A DNA stretch of 64,000 nucleotides, from positions 216,286,373 through 216,350,372 of the forward strand of contig CP136061.1 of NCBI GenBank assembly GCA_032622095.1, read 5' to 3'. The notes beneath the pieces were generated by a model. It had not been told where the DNA came from. It did no database searches and saw nothing but the letters and a program-made list of their open reading frames with translations. This document shows, piece after piece, positions 33,895 through 46,286 of the stretch. Position numbers and translations under genes: made by a program. Within the stretch, counting starts at the first letter, position 1; each line of letters opens with the position of its first letter. This stretch comes from Siphonodentalium dalli. Lineage: Eukaryota > Mollusca > Scaphopoda > Gadilida > Siphonodentaliidae.

Positions 33895-34475
33895 CCGTTG
33901 ATCGACCGGTCACCCCTCCCCGTGTGATTCAGCCGTCCAGTGTCATAGCCGGCAGGTCGAAGTTGTCTGAGAGACGCCCAGACGACTCGACCTGCATGGA
34001 GACTGACGACATTGTACCAGCCAGCAGGGATCTGCCGGAGGTCCCTGCTGTCGTCATCGAAGCAAGCGGAAACAGGGACGTGGACACCACCCCAGATGTT
34101 CCTGCAGCCAGCTTTGAGGTGGAGTTGGACAGCTTGCCACCACGGACACCGGAATTTCATCTCATCCCGGTGTCCCCCAGCTCTACCACCAGCAACAACA
34201 ACATCAGCACATACACCACCCGTTCTGTAGAAGAGTTATTCGCAGACGCCAGAATACTCATGGCAGAAGTCGCGGCTGAAAAAGCAGAAAACTTAAAGAG
34301 AAGACAAGAGCACGAACAATGGCAGAAAGAATTCGATCAGCGGCAGACAGAACGGGAAGAAGTACAAGCCATTTGCGACGCAGCAGCAGATTCTGCGATC
34401 CAACAAATTCGTCAACAACAGCAGCAAACAGAACTTCAACAAAGGAAAAAAAAGAAAGCAAAGAAGAAAAAATAA
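33885..34475 (+). CDS. 196-aa protein of unknown function: disordered N-half, coiled coil, lysine tail
   Basis: Residues 1-112 are Pro/Ser/Thr-rich and look disordered (VTPPRVIQPSS, PRTPEFHLIPVSPSSTTSN). Residues 113-188 are charged and Gln-rich with coiled-coil character (RSVEELFADARILMAEVAAE, EFDQRQTEREEVQAI). The end, 187-196, is almost all lysine and could be a nuclear or nucleic-acid-binding tail. The frame is open upstream to 33801, so the true start may differ. The ORF lies inside the 13-bp-flanked insertion; coiled coil plus basic tail recalls ORF1 proteins of LINEs, but no diagnostic domain is visible. Codon use is GC-richer than the surroundings. I do not recognise the family. Confidence 0.55.
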   Translation: MGVTVDRPVTPPRVIQPSSVIAGRSKLSERRPDDSTCMETDDIVPASRDLPEVPAVVIEASGNRDVDTTPDVPAASFEVELDSLPPRTPEFHLIPVSPSSTTSNNNISTYTTRSVEELFADARILMAEVAAEKAENLKRRQEHEQWQKEFDQRQTEREEVQAICDAAADSAIQQIRQQQQQTELQQRKKKKAKKKK

Positions 34476-34642
34476 TAATATGTCTAGATCATCTTTTTTT
34501 CACATCATTTCATGTTAAATGTTCGTACCATTTCATGATCCCTTTCATCATATCACAAGTGGGTTGTAGGGGAGGGGTTACACCCCTTCCAAATCCTCCC
34601 TGGGCTTATTCCCAAAACCCCTAATAAACGGATATTGTAGAT

Positions 34643-37600
34643 CCGAATAGACCCACAGTCCCTTGAATTTCGAAATTGCGACGGTTTTAGTCTGATAATA
34701 TGGTTAAATGAATCCGAGATGACCTTCTTCGTGTCAAATGAGGGCATTTTTGTTATCTGTGTCTGCGATCGAAAAATGCGTATAATTATTGTCGCTGTGC
34801 ATGTTATGACGTGGGACCAGATAAAGGTTATGCTGTCGTGGTATACATGTATATATATATCGAGATATATATCAGTGTATAGATTGAGATTACTGATAAG
34901 TTTGACAGTGACACATTATAATGCACACAGTAATCATTTCACTAATATTGTCTGTGGTATCTACCTCCACCATTTCACCATTTTACATGCATCAAATTAC
35001 GTCGAAATAACTTCTCTTCCATATAAAAAAATAAATATGCATGTATAACAAACAAACAAAATCAAAAGAATATCCTTGAAAATGATACTTTGCTTCCGGT
35101 CAACTGTCGTTCAGCCCCATACGCATGCATGCATGGGAACTTGGAAATTGTAATCCTATGATATATATAATCGGTTTGTAACTTTAGTCCAAATTTTCAG
35201 CAGTAGGAAATTCCATTCCCTGACACAACAGCTATAGTATATAGAGGTGGAAATTTCATACTTAAATTTTATTGAAATTATTTCGACAATTGATTTTCCA
35301 ACCAAATGTAAAATGGGATAACATATTTCATGATTTCAGTCACATTTTTCAGCCGAAATTGCCATCAGTATGAAAACCTCCAAGTTCCACTGGCTGTTAT
35401 GGAAGATTGGAATTTCAAACCCGCAATTAAGGAGTTCTGAAAATGAAATTTTCCCTGAACAAATATATAATGATGGCTGATATTGCACGAGACAACGCAG
35501 GTTGAGTCATCACTTATTTGGATAATTTTGTTGCGAAACATGGCAATTTTCTTCGAGGAGGTCTTATTGACTCATATAGTTCAAGCGATAATTGTTATCC
35601 AGTCAGCAGATTCACGCACGCATGTCACTCCTATATCACGTCGAATTAACAGTCAGCGTTCATCACAACAGGAAGTTACCTCTGGCACCATATTCCGATA
35701 TATAGAGCATCTTATAGACATATCATGCCATATTCAAATGTTTCAAATATATGTATTGACATTCTGCATCAGACATAATACTATATATAAGGCTATTCGA
35801 CCGGCTTAGGCCTATTTATAATAGTTCAATATAAAACGTTATATGGGTTCGGCCAGACAATATCTTTGGTTTAAATGTTTAAAATTTCCTTCATATATTT
35901 ACAAGTTCGCTCATAATATTTCTTGACATTTTCTTATTGTTTGTTCTTGTGATAAGAATGATATTTATATAATAAAAAAGTGAACTTATGGAAATACATA
36001 TATATCTTATATAATTATACGTATTATATAAGATATATTATATATATATAACTATGTTGATATTTTAAGTCGGAATAGTTGATAGTTCTCACGAAGGCAC
36101 TTTGTAACAAGTCTATTCAAAATATATTTACTGCCTGCATGCATGCGCACGCATTGCTAAGCATTTATGGGGGAATTTAATCAGTTGCAAACTTGCAATG
36201 GGCAACGAGATGCGTGTAGGTTGCAACGAACGAACAGCAATGTATAATAATGCCAAATGTCTTAATGGTTGATGTGCGTGACATTTTAATTCGGACACAT
36301 TTCCGTTATTATAGTACGTTAATTATAAGTACCTCTTGTCGGCGCGACATCAAAAAAGGGAAAACACGGCGCCCCGGGCAGAATATTTCGTATTTACCGG
36401 TATAACCATTTCCGCGAAACATAAAATTGGTCTAAAATTAGTTCGGAGTTATGGGTTATTATCAAAGCACTGACTATATTGCCATTTTCGTGTTATGTTT
36501 TGTGTATGCCATGCAGATCTGTATCCCAATGATTTTGTTTATGTAGGCCTATACTGGTGCATGCAGCCATGCACGTATGTCATGTGCATGCACACGCATC
36601 AATTAAAACGAGTTAGCCCTGGGGCGAGTACGCCGATTCCGACACCTTTTCTATTTGCAGCAGGTTAAGTTTACGCGTAATTTAATTTACAAAGTTCCCC
36701 AATTGGTATCGTAAATAGAGCGACCTTATTTGACAGAGAATGCCTCTGTTATTGATTATAAAGTTGCTATACATTAAAAACGACAATTCACATGCTCGTT
36801 CAAGCGCAGTAGTCTATTTTCCCCATGTTAAAGGACATCCACAAATACTAAATAACGCTAACTTACTGCCGAATGTTTTACACGACAACTGTTAACATAT
36901 TTGGGCTGAATTCATCTGACGCGGTATTATTCCTCAAAATAAACAACAAAACCATCGTTAATTGGAAATGTAGTTTGGGCTAACATTTACATAAATCCTC
37001 CATATCATTATTCCGACACACACGTCAGATGAAAAAGTCACATGAAGTAACCGGCCAAATTGGCCGAAATAATGGCCTTTTTTTGTGTATGGCTTTCTGT
37101 GTTTTTTTTTATAGTGTGTACTTTTCCGTTTGTATAGACATGCATGCATGGGGTGGGAATAGAGAATAGTCTTGATCAAATGATTTGAAGAAATGCCTTG
37201 TTGCTCATCTGTCCATGGTGTTATAGTGGCCAATTATTCTCAGTTTAAAATAAAAGTTGCTAAATATTTCAGCTATACATGTGCATGTAACCGACACAGA
37301 TCGAGGTTTTAAAATGTTTATGTTAGGCTATGAGCCTGTTATATATATAAAACTGAAAAAAATTATCTGTATTGGGTGATATACCATTGTCACCTTCCAG
37401 TATTGGATGATCCTGAAAAGTCATGTACTACTGACTGTTTTCTTTTATCTCAGAAGAAACTATATTTGACTACACACTGTCACCATGCACTATTGCGAAT
37501 GGGTCTTCAACGCATTTCCATCTCTCTTGACAACTTGTATCTATCTTGCGGAAACTATCTTGAATGGGACAGACTAAATTGTGTTATAATACATTACGCA

Positions 37601-37849
37601 GTCTACTATGCCATCGATTCAAGGTCCCTCATTTTGCAAGAATATATGCATCTCTTAAATATAATGATAAGTATACTTATAATGTTTTCTTCTATATATA
37701 TGTATCTGTTTTGCGAACTCACTGTATGAATGTCCTGATTCCCGGCGTACATACAAATGACAGTCGAGAAGATGTAATTGTTCAAGTGACTTAATTATAG
37801 GTCATCACATGTCGAGGCTGTGAAATGTGAACGCCAAAAAACCCTTATA
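34643..37849. other. 3.2 kb without a recognised gene
   Basis: AT-rich, with CATGCATG runs and a perfect AT hairpin at about 36001-36036 (ATATATCTTATATAAT / ATTATATAAGATATAT). A 117-codon frame at 37376-37729 and a 91-codon minus frame at 36958-37233 show no motif. Confidence 0.4.
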
Positions 37850-39110
37850 TAGACGAATTATATGGAGATGACGTTATACAAATTTTGTTGATATTGGCGA
37901 CTAAAACATTCTCATCAATGTTACACGTATATATAGCGTCCCTTCTTGGTGGAAATTAGTGCCAATCATATTTGTATCAGCTTTGGTGCTCATCCCTTGC
38001 ACATTAATGACTTGAACGGTGCCCCTTTTCCCATATATATATAAACCACACCCATTATAGATTCCTGACATCATGCACGGAGATGATTACGTGTATATAT
38101 ATGTGTGGTGGTAATCGACAACTAAACAAATTCTTATCAAATTTATCATGTCATGGAGATTATATTGTATCAGTTTGGGGAAATCCCCATTTTTTTGCAC
38201 CTGACACTAACAGCGTCTTTTTAGAAACATTTAACCCACACCATTATCTTGCCCGTAATAAGTTACACGTGTTAGTCCCTTTAGTACCATATAGATGGTC
38301 GACATGAAGGTATATGTGACACATACAGACCCGATCGATTCGCAAATGTAGGCAACAACCTTGGCGTCTTCAACGGGTCCACACAATTTGATTCCTCGTA
38401 TCATTGGAGAATAATGTGTATGAATTTGGTGGAAATTTGCGCTAAACATATTTCTATAGATAAACAAATTCGTATCAAATATAGTGCCCACATCTCTTCA
38501 ACAAACGTCGCCACTTTGGCGTATTTTATCCACACGATTAGACTTCTGATATATAATGGATTTAAATCACAAGATGAGATTTCTGGCATCATGGAAAGGA
38601 ATGGCTATCCATTTGGTGGAAATCGGCGTTAAAAAGTTTTATCAATTTTGGTGCCCCTCTCCCTTCCGTGCATCCCTGAATCAAATGGGGCCATTTTTGC
38701 CATCTTGAAATCACACGATTAGATTCCTCGTTTCATGGAGAAGAATGTGTATCAATTTTGTGGAAATCGGCGCTAAACATGGTTATCAATTATTGTGCCC
38801 CTCTCCCCTTCCGTGCACTCCTGACTCAAAATGGCGCCACTTTTGACATCTATAAACCACACCATTAGATTCCTCATAGCATGGAGATGATTATGTGAAA
38901 GTTTGGTGGAAATCGGCGACAATTTTGTTTCTGCCCTCCCCTTTTGTGCCCCTGATAACAACAGCGTCACTTTGGAACATTCTAAACAGCACCATTATCT
39001 TTCTCGTAAAAAGTTACCCATGTTAGACCCCTTTTATGCCATCTAGATAGTCCCCCGTGAATTTCTATAGAACATAGACAGACAAACAGACAGACAGACA
39101 GGCAGACAGG
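37850..39110 (-). repeat. Tandem block of the CTGT-leader repeat (about 6 units)
   Basis: TTGGTGGAAATCGGCG-like blocks recur near 37958, 38432, 38614, 38759 and 38908, with ATTAGATTCCTC and GTGCCCCTCTCCC blocks between, at about 145-185-bp spacing. It ends with ACAGACAGACAGACAGGCAG at 39078-39110. It is the reverse orientation of the single unit at 31010-31330. Short ORFs here are shadows. Confidence 0.75.
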
Positions 39111-39214
39111 CATTCGCAATATATATATATATATAGAGCTATATACAGGGGAAGAGTTATTAAATTGGAAGAGCACAATGCACTTCCTCCGAAATAGTAC
39201 CGCATGTGACGTGA

Positions 39215-39216
<2 letters not shown>

Positions 39217-39249
<33 letters not shown>
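39217..39249. repeat. (AT)n microsatellite
   Basis: About 33 bp of uninterrupted AT after GTGACC. Another short AT run is at 39119-39134. Confidence 0.95.
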
Positions 39250-39250
<1 letters not shown>

Positions 39251-39279
39251 GCCATTGTTTACGCCAATATATAAGAAAT

Positions 39280-39428
39280 AAACGGCGGTTTCAATGTGGT
39301 CATGGGATTTTGACCGCGAGAAAAAATCAGCAAACTGCATGAACCCCGAAAGGGTTCATGCGGAGTTTGCTGATTTTTTATCGCGGTCAAAACCCATGAC
39401 CACGTTGAATCCGCCGTGTATTATTTAT
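39280..39428. mobile_element. Foldback element, ~70-bp arms
   Basis: AACGGCGGTTTCAATGTGGT to the left and ACCACGTTGAATCCGCCGT to the right, with CAGCAAACTGCATGAACCCC / GGGTTCATGCGGAGTTTGCTG next to the centre. Near perfect throughout, with the loop at CGAAAG. Confidence 0.85.
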
Positions 39429-39962
39429 ATTTATATACTTAAATTCATTATGAACTAGGATTGTCTGTCTTTCCCACTATTTATTCATCTATTTAAATGA
39501 ACGCACGAAGTTCAGTTCAGAAAGTGCGAATCCTCGTTTTTTGGAAAACCAAACATTTTGAGAATCCGTTCTTGGAGAACGGAAAAAAAACGCAATTTCA
39601 CAGTTTAGTATACACATGACAAACTGTCTTGTTTAGTAGCTAGTAGCTATAGTAGCTAATGTAGACGTGTTGATTTCAAGAATGATAACTGAAACTAACA
39701 ATTAAGTTTCGGCTTTGGATAGGAAATCGACAACACGCCGTTCTACCATAATGATATATTTGTGAGGTTCGGGGGAATATTTGTAGCGGTAAGGAAAATG
39801 ATAACACGTTATTAAGTAGCGGGATTTTTGAACATCAACGTTTAGTAACACCGGGCAACAACACTGATTATAGACCAAAATAAATTTCTTGCCAAATCCG
39901 GACGGACTATATAGATACTCAAGCAGTCGACAATGTCCGACAATCACCGGTCATTTCCAGGA
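39429..39962. other. Unassigned sequence
   Basis: About 530 bp with no gene or repeat recognised. Confidence 0.4.
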
Positions 39963-40037
39963 CCAATGTGTTCATAAACCTATGAACGACACTGGAAGTG
40001 ACGTCACGTTGCGTCCATAGGTTTATGAACGCATTGG
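39963..40037. repeat. 75-bp inverted repeat with a central CRE
   Basis: CCAATGTGTTCATAAACCTA (39963) pairs with TAGGTTTATGAACGCATTGG (ending 40037). TGACGTCA sits at 39999-40006 between the arms. Confidence 0.75.
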
Positions 40038-41748
40038 ATACGGGGGCGTGTCTACCGTAACGCTATGGGGAAATCGGAGGAGATATTAGGTGTATGTAAA
40101 TATATATATATAGTCGCAGATACGAGCACTTATAATTATACTGAGTCCTCGTGCCTCCATAAATCTGATATACATATATATATTTATATATTTATCGTTG
40201 GAGTTCACTGTATTATATGGATGAATTATATATGGAGACAAAGTTCAGAGAGCGTGAATACATTCTCATATATAGAAATGGCGATGTATATATATATCGA
40301 TCGGAATGGCACATTGAGATATGTCCCTCAACTCAGATATACTCGGTAAATTATTCTTTAATTTTGATTACTCTATATATTTGCGTCTCGCATTGTGCTT
40401 TTCATCCACCTGAAGTCAATTGAACGTGAAAATTCGGTCACATTATAAATAGAGCTATATATACAGCGCAAATAATAAGACGTAATGTCAAACGAAGAGC
40501 CAGAGCGGTTCATGTCTGTATAGGCCTATATGTATGTGCATGCATGGTGTCGATGTATGAATTATAAGATTTTTTTTCCACAGAAATTCTGAACATTTCC
40601 TATAATATAAGGGAACTACTCGCCAACTACTCTTTGGAGTGCATAAAGAATTTTGATACCAAAATATTTTACCGCAAAAAAAATAAATAAAAAGTGTATA
40701 TAGAAGAGGAATGCAATAATAATATACATTTTATAGACATTGCAACAGGCAGCATTTTCTATATATATAATTATGCATTTATCGATTCCGACTTGTTCAA
40801 TAAGACGAGGCCTTGACCGCCGATTCAACTGACCACAAAAAGCCAACACAAATATCCGAATAATACTCGCCTCTGAGCAATACAATAACATAATGCACGC
40901 TTCCGAAACGGAAGGCACTCTGCGCCAAGAATATAATATGGCAGATGGCAAATCCATCATAAGGCCCAACAATGGACAATCGTGCATGGGACGTGGGAGT
41001 TGGGCTCTTCAAAATGTAAACAATAGATATGACACACTTTATAGGGAGCTGGCGCGTTCGTGTCTGTCAGTGTCGTTTGATGATATAGCCCACCAGATTA
41101 TAAAGCCATGCAAAGCAAACGATCGACCGCCATCGATAACCGATCGAGAATAGGGAATAGGCCCATATACATAACAATAACCGCTCCATCTGGGGACCAG
41201 CTGCTTTATAGATAGGCTAAACCAAGTCCCGTTATATTCAGAACAGGTTGCAAGCTATCTATATATATATATATTTTTTATTATTAATTATTGTTTATTT
41301 CAGGCAAGGTATGCCCATATATGGAAATCAAACATACAATTACATATATAGAATTTGGTTCCAATGAAGGAATAAATCAGACTTGTAAATAATATCTGAT
41401 TGACATATAGCATTTAACAACTCGTTACCAGATGTAAAAACTCTCTCTCGAAATGCATACACACCCTATAATAGTATTTATATATACTATATATATAGGT
41501 AATGCACACGGTGTGTGGGGGGGGGGGGGGGGTCTGCAAAAAAAAATAATCCGTACGTGTACAGCAGGAGATCGACCGAGGGGCGGTCTGCAAAAACAAT
41601 TCCGTACACAGCACTGTATACATGCACAGGGGTGAAAAAAAAACAAATCCGCCCAACCAGAGCCACCATGCATGCAAAAATAATTTCCTGTGACAAAATT
41701 GGGGATCCACCCCTCTTTTTCCATAATTTTTACTCTTGTATACTATAT
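40038..41748. other. Unassigned AT-rich sequence with G-run
   Basis: Many TATATA stretches, a G17 run at 41516-41532 and two related ACCGAGGGGCGGTCTGCAAAA / GGGTCTGCAAAAAA blocks around it. An 86-codon frame at 40893-41153 shows no recognisable motif. Confidence 0.4.
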
Positions 41749-42717
41749 TAGGGTGATTCTAAAAAAATGTCAACCAGAAGGGTAAAAATTTGAATTTGTC
41801 CTAAGATTGTGATTTTTTTTTAATTTGTTTGTGAAGACTCTGATTTGTTTGAAAATTTTAAATTTTATTCCAGTTTGCCAGAATATTTCTTGTTATGCAT
41901 GTGGGACACAGGGGACAAAAAGTCTCAAATATTTGTGAAAATCTAATTCCAAATTAGTATTATGAAAAAATAGTTGCTAATATACACCAGGCCATAGTTT
42001 TATCTCATTTTATATTGTTTGAGTAGTCAAAACTATAATCAAACATACTACTTCAAAGAACAGTGCATCAATTTCTTGATATGACACAATACACCTTATG
42101 AGTTTAACTGTAACGTGCGTGACAAAAATGAACTGTTTAGTATTCTTATTACACGAAAACTATGTAAAGGAATATAACAGTTGCATTATTGTATGAAGTA
42201 AATGGATTGGAAAATGATGACGGTTAATCAGAAGTGTGCTTGTGGTAGGTAAAAACACTTAAATACTCTATAAGTTATGTAACGCACGTGACGTCACGTA
42301 CGTTACATTTTAATTTATTGCAACTAAACATCAATTGCCCATTCTGTTTTATACTATGATGCTTCTACCAACAGAAGCACTTAATCTACATGATTTGACA
42401 ACTACATCTCCATTGTTTACCACCAGATTGGCTAATATACATTAGTTTTAGTGGTTATAGGTGATTTGTGCAATCGCTTGAAATCAATTGTTCCAGACAT
42501 GGCGAAACAAACATGTTTTATAATTTATTGAAATGCAGAGGCCAGTTACTTCTTATTGTTCAGTTACCCAGAGTTCCAGAAACTGCCTAATAGATGGTTA
42601 GCATTTCTCCCAATTTAAATTTCATACAGTACAGCTGTACTACAGCATAACACATACACAATGTAGCAATATTTCAGCAGAAAGTTTAGCAATTTCATAT
42701 AGATCATACATGTCTAA

Positions 42718-42927
42718 TTAACCCTTCAATTATATTACTTTGTTATTTCCAGTGCTATTTATTAGAACAGTGGCCTAAATAATAGGCAGTGAAAATCAAA
42801 GAGCGCTATTCTGACATTAGTTATCCATTATTTATACGTTTAAAGGCTCACATTGTGGTGGAATCAATAACATTGTTGTATGTGGTTGAATTTTTTCACC
42901 AGCGCAGCTCATGTCATGGAAGGGTTA
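42718..42927. mobile_element. Small TTAA MITE (relative of the hairpin family), nested
   Basis: TTAACCCTTCAATTATA to CAGCTCATGTCATGGAAGGGTTAA, with TTAA at both ends. The right end is the complement of the hairpin-family start (AACCCTTTCATGACAGGAGC). The inner hairpins are absent. Confidence 0.75.
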
Positions 42928-43373
42928 AGGAATGCATAAATATAGGATATCTGCACAATTTTAGTGAATATGGGAATTATTTTATTAGTGTAATCTCTAA
43001 GATTACATACTGTTATAACTTAGCATATTATCTGTAAAGCGGCCCGTGGTAGATTTATTACTGATATTATTTTCAGATGAACATAGGAAAAGAAATATAT
43101 ACTTCACCAAAATATGCAATACCATTGGCTTAGGATTTAGAAAATTTATGTTTTCAGCAAGATATTCACGAAAATCGGTTGAAAATTTCCATCTTAAGAT
43201 TTATTATGATATCCAAACTATACTTACATGCAATGCATAGAAACACTTAATATGTACATATATAGCTATATTGCCATAAGGCAGTGGGGCCGACGAAGGA
43301 GTGTGTTTCTATCCACACAACATCCCTTACCCCAGACATGATTCATTTTATTATACTTACATTGTTTTACATA

Positions 43374-43437
43374 TGGTATAAAGGAAAATAGGCACTCTTA
43401 AATTAAAAAGAGTGTCTATTTACTTTTATACCATTTG
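43374..43437. repeat. Inverted repeat hairpin
   Basis: ATGGTATAAAGGAAAATAGG..ACTCTT pairs with AAGAGTGTCTATTTACTTTTATACCAT around a short AATTAA loop. It lies inside the 2.25 kb element. Confidence 0.75.
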
Positions 43438-44152
43438 AAAGAATTTGGATTTGTTATTCTCTGGATAATCATTTTTTGTGTTACAATTTAACGTAAATGT
43501 GGTAATAAAATAATTTTACAAATAAATGTCTGCATTATAAAGCTATTTTCATGAAAACATTGTCCATGATTTGAAGATGTAACGTACGTGACAATTCAAT
43601 GTAACGTACGTGACAACAGATTGAGAGTTACTGCAAAACAATTTGAGGCTCTGCAGATAAATTAATTCTTGAAAACAAAAGAAAGTGAGCCTGAGTGACT
43701 AGTGGTTGATTGGAAATGACATATAGTTGTCAGAAATCACAGAAACAATGAATGACACCAATAGTTTGCGAAAAAGTGTGTTTTTGCATGTAACGTACCG
43801 GTACGTGACAGACTTCAGTTTTGGCATAAAATTTTAAAACACCACCAATCCACCGATCTGCTATTTTGTTATGATTATATATACTGTTGACTATCTGGAC
43901 ACTTAGACATTTGTTGATATCAGTATTCAGTTTTCAAACAGTAACTTCTTTTATTCTTCAAAATGGGTTCAGTGTAACATACGTGACGCTGAGAATCACC
44001 CTATAGCAGCTTTAAAATTAAATAACTATATATTAACGTTTGAATTCTGCATGACAATTGAAAAATTTAGCCTTTTAATGCTGATTATAATGTATATACA
44101 CATCTCTCAGTGATAAACAATATATATATCTGACTGATGTAGATACATAGAG

Positions 44153-44276
44153 GATATCCACACTTTTTCAGTGGATATAGGTTATATCCCATGAGTGATG
44201 ACAAAACGTTGAATTTCCACGAGTGGCTTTAGCTTTGAGATTTAACCCATATCCACTGAAAAAGTGTGGATATTGT
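44153..44276. mobile_element. Foldback, 26-bp arms
   Basis: GATATCCACACTTTTTCAGT (44153) pairs with ACTGAAAAAGTGTGGATAT (ending 44273). The centre carries no ORF. Confidence 0.8.
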
Positions 44277-46007
44277 GTTTATTATATAGGCCTACTTTAG
44301 TTACTTGCCTATGGCCCCCAATGAATGTCAATACATCAGAAATTTCAAGCTGAATATATCACTCACTAGTGGGATATCACTTATATCTCACTGCTAAAAC
44401 CTTATAGCAAGTACAGGTATCGGTATATACGTAATAAATTTATTTCTCTGCATATGCAGCTAACCATGTAGCCGATATATCATATTTGTTATCGTCATTC
44501 ATAGAGTAGGCTACATGACAAATTTGACTGCTAATTTGCAACTAAAATTTAGGTAATTTCTAGATATAGTAACAATTATTTGCGTAAAACCCATGGTGCA
44601 CGCGAATGTGGTTGTTCTATAATATAGTACCGGTACCGGTACCTTGTAATTTTTATAATTTGTACAACCGCATGTAGGCCTATATGTGACCACCGTCCCC
44701 TATATTGATAGCCAATGGATGCATATCTATATCTATTTTAGGCAAATTAAAGCACTTCAGTATTGCAAAAACACATTTATCACCCTCCTACCAAAAGGGT
44801 GTTGGTATATAGGCTAACTATATATACGGTACTGAACAATAGAAAATTATCATTGTTTATAAATATAATTTGAGCCATCAGGAAAAACCACCGGAAAAAT
44901 GGCCGGGTTTCTCCACATGGGCTCCTGACCATGCACCCACTCACGTCGGCCCTGTGTACTGGGGATATATAACTATAATAGACATATGCATTGCAATGTC
45001 CACCAACACAACCAAGCTTGAAAATCGGTCCATATTTTCGCATATATATCGGGATTAGAACCCACGAGCGCCTGTCTAGCCATTAATTGTGCACAGTCTT
45101 GACTTGATGGCATCCATGCACGACATCTTCACGTCGCCAATTTTCGGGGACAACATAAAAAGGAGAACTTTCAAATATAGAGTTGCGCTGAATTCTTTTG
45201 CACTTGTATAACATTTTTCATCTATTTGTCGTCTGCTTAAATTTATTACCTGAACATCCCTCCAAATGTATAATAGACCTTTCCAATAGGCCTATATATT
45301 TGTATAACTGGGGGGGGGGGGGTCCATTTAGTAGGCCTAAAGAAAGGATTAAATTGTATTATAATATATTATAATAATTACATATATTATTACCAAAAAT
45401 ACAAGAGAAACAGCCGATGTATAGTCCACTCAGTGTTCAATTTAAAAGACTGCCTATATATATAGGCCTATATAATTATGTGTTTCTTGAAAAACTGGTA
45501 CAACGTACGGTACAGGCAATGTTCTCATCCGTGAAACGAGAGAAATGGGGCATATATGGGCCTGATAAATGTGGACATACATACTTGACAAATTTAGCAA
45601 AAGGTATTAGGTATGACATAAATAATTATATCCGTAGGCGTCAATAATGGCTCCATATATGTATTTTAGTATTTTCAGCGGCATTTTAAGAGTTAAACGT
45701 ACAATACAGTGCCGTGGTATATTCCGTTCTAGATAACCCACATCAATATTATCCAAGGTTGCAATGTTAAAATCAGGTTCGACAGAGTTCTAAATTATTA
45801 TGCTAACTCCAGATATATTTCACAACCAAGGGTAATGAAACTCGTTCCAGAACATACTATGCTGCATAATGTGCAATACCCTTGCCAATTGACAGCAAAC
45901 ACCAAGTGGATTGAGGTCACGTCAAACTAGTTTTCACAGGCCTTTCAACTCTGTTGTTGTTTTGCATGACAGATGCAGTTACTCAAGCACATTTATTTAT
46001 AGTAACC
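44277..46007. other. Unassigned sequence upstream of the BTG gene
   Basis: About 1.7 kb. Several TAGGCCTA palindromes (44286, 44675, 45287, 45332, 45460) and a G-run at 45311-45322. No gene recognised; short frames lack motifs. Confidence 0.4.
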
Positions 46008-46085
46008 CCATATTTGGAAAATAATTAGTATTCCAAGGATTGTGATTGGCTAGCACTGGAGCTGACGGCAGGTGGAGTGACGTCA
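46008..46085 (+). promoter_or_regulatory. BTG promoter cluster: CArG box, inverted CCAAT, CRE
   Basis: CCATATTTGG, a perfect SRF-type CArG box, is at 46008-46017. GATTGGC (inverted CCAAT) is at 46044-46050. TGACGTCA, a perfect CRE, is at 46078-46085. All lie within 78 bp and about 370-450 bp before the ATG, a fitting distance for a promoter followed by a 5' UTR. In vertebrates BTG2 is an immediate-early gene, and SRF/CREB sites are the hallmark of such promoters. Function is inferred. Confidence 0.65.
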
Positions 46086-46219
46086 GCTGTTAATTTGTCT
46101 ATTTACTCAGTGGAGAGAGAAGGACGCCATTGTGATATTTGTTGGGAACAAAGAGCGGTTGCAATATTTTTGAGCTAGAAAGTGCGGAGAGACGAGTAGA
46201 AACGCCAGTTTCACGCAGA

Positions 46220-46286
46220 ATGTCAAGTTGAAGCAGTATAGAACTAATATATGTGTTTACCGCAGAGAAAAAACAACATATTGTGA
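46220..46286 (+). promoter_or_regulatory. Two short upstream ORFs in the likely BTG 5' UTR
   Basis: ATG at 46220 (3 codons, TGA) and ATG at 46251 (11 codons, TGA at 46284-46286) precede the main start. If transcribed, they could lower translation. The transcription start is not known, so this depends on the 5' UTR reaching them. Confidence 0.4.

Larger units (their letters stand above)
33433..34642 (+). mobile_element. 1.18 kb insertion flanked by a 13-bp direct repeat (retroposon-like)
   Basis: GGATATTGTAGAT occurs at 33433-33445 and again at 34630-34642. Between them is a GC-richer 1184-bp block with the 196-aa ORF, ending CCCCTAATAAAC after a short stem (GGAGGGGTTACACCCCTTCC, 34573-34592). 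A 13-bp duplication is typical of target-primed retroposition. No reverse transcriptase and no poly(A) tail are seen, so a half-LINE or retroposed gene fits best. Confidence 0.6.
41751..44001. mobile_element. 2.25 kb TA-flanked element with GGGTGATTCT ends (Tc1/mariner-like, non-autonomous)
   Basis: GGGTGATTCT at 41751 and AGAATCACCC at the right end (43992-44001) are inverted, with TA at 41749-41750 and 44002-44003. Inside, GTAACGTACGTGACA-like motifs recur at about 42111, 42281/42295, 43578, 43601, 43790 and 43974. A hairpin-family MITE sits inside at 42718-42927. No transposase reading frame is seen. Confidence 0.7.

Noticed and set aside
37376-37729. 117-aa ORF
   Set aside because: Starts without ATG, AT-rich random-looking composition, no domain seen. 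A decayed transposase cannot be excluded but is not supported.
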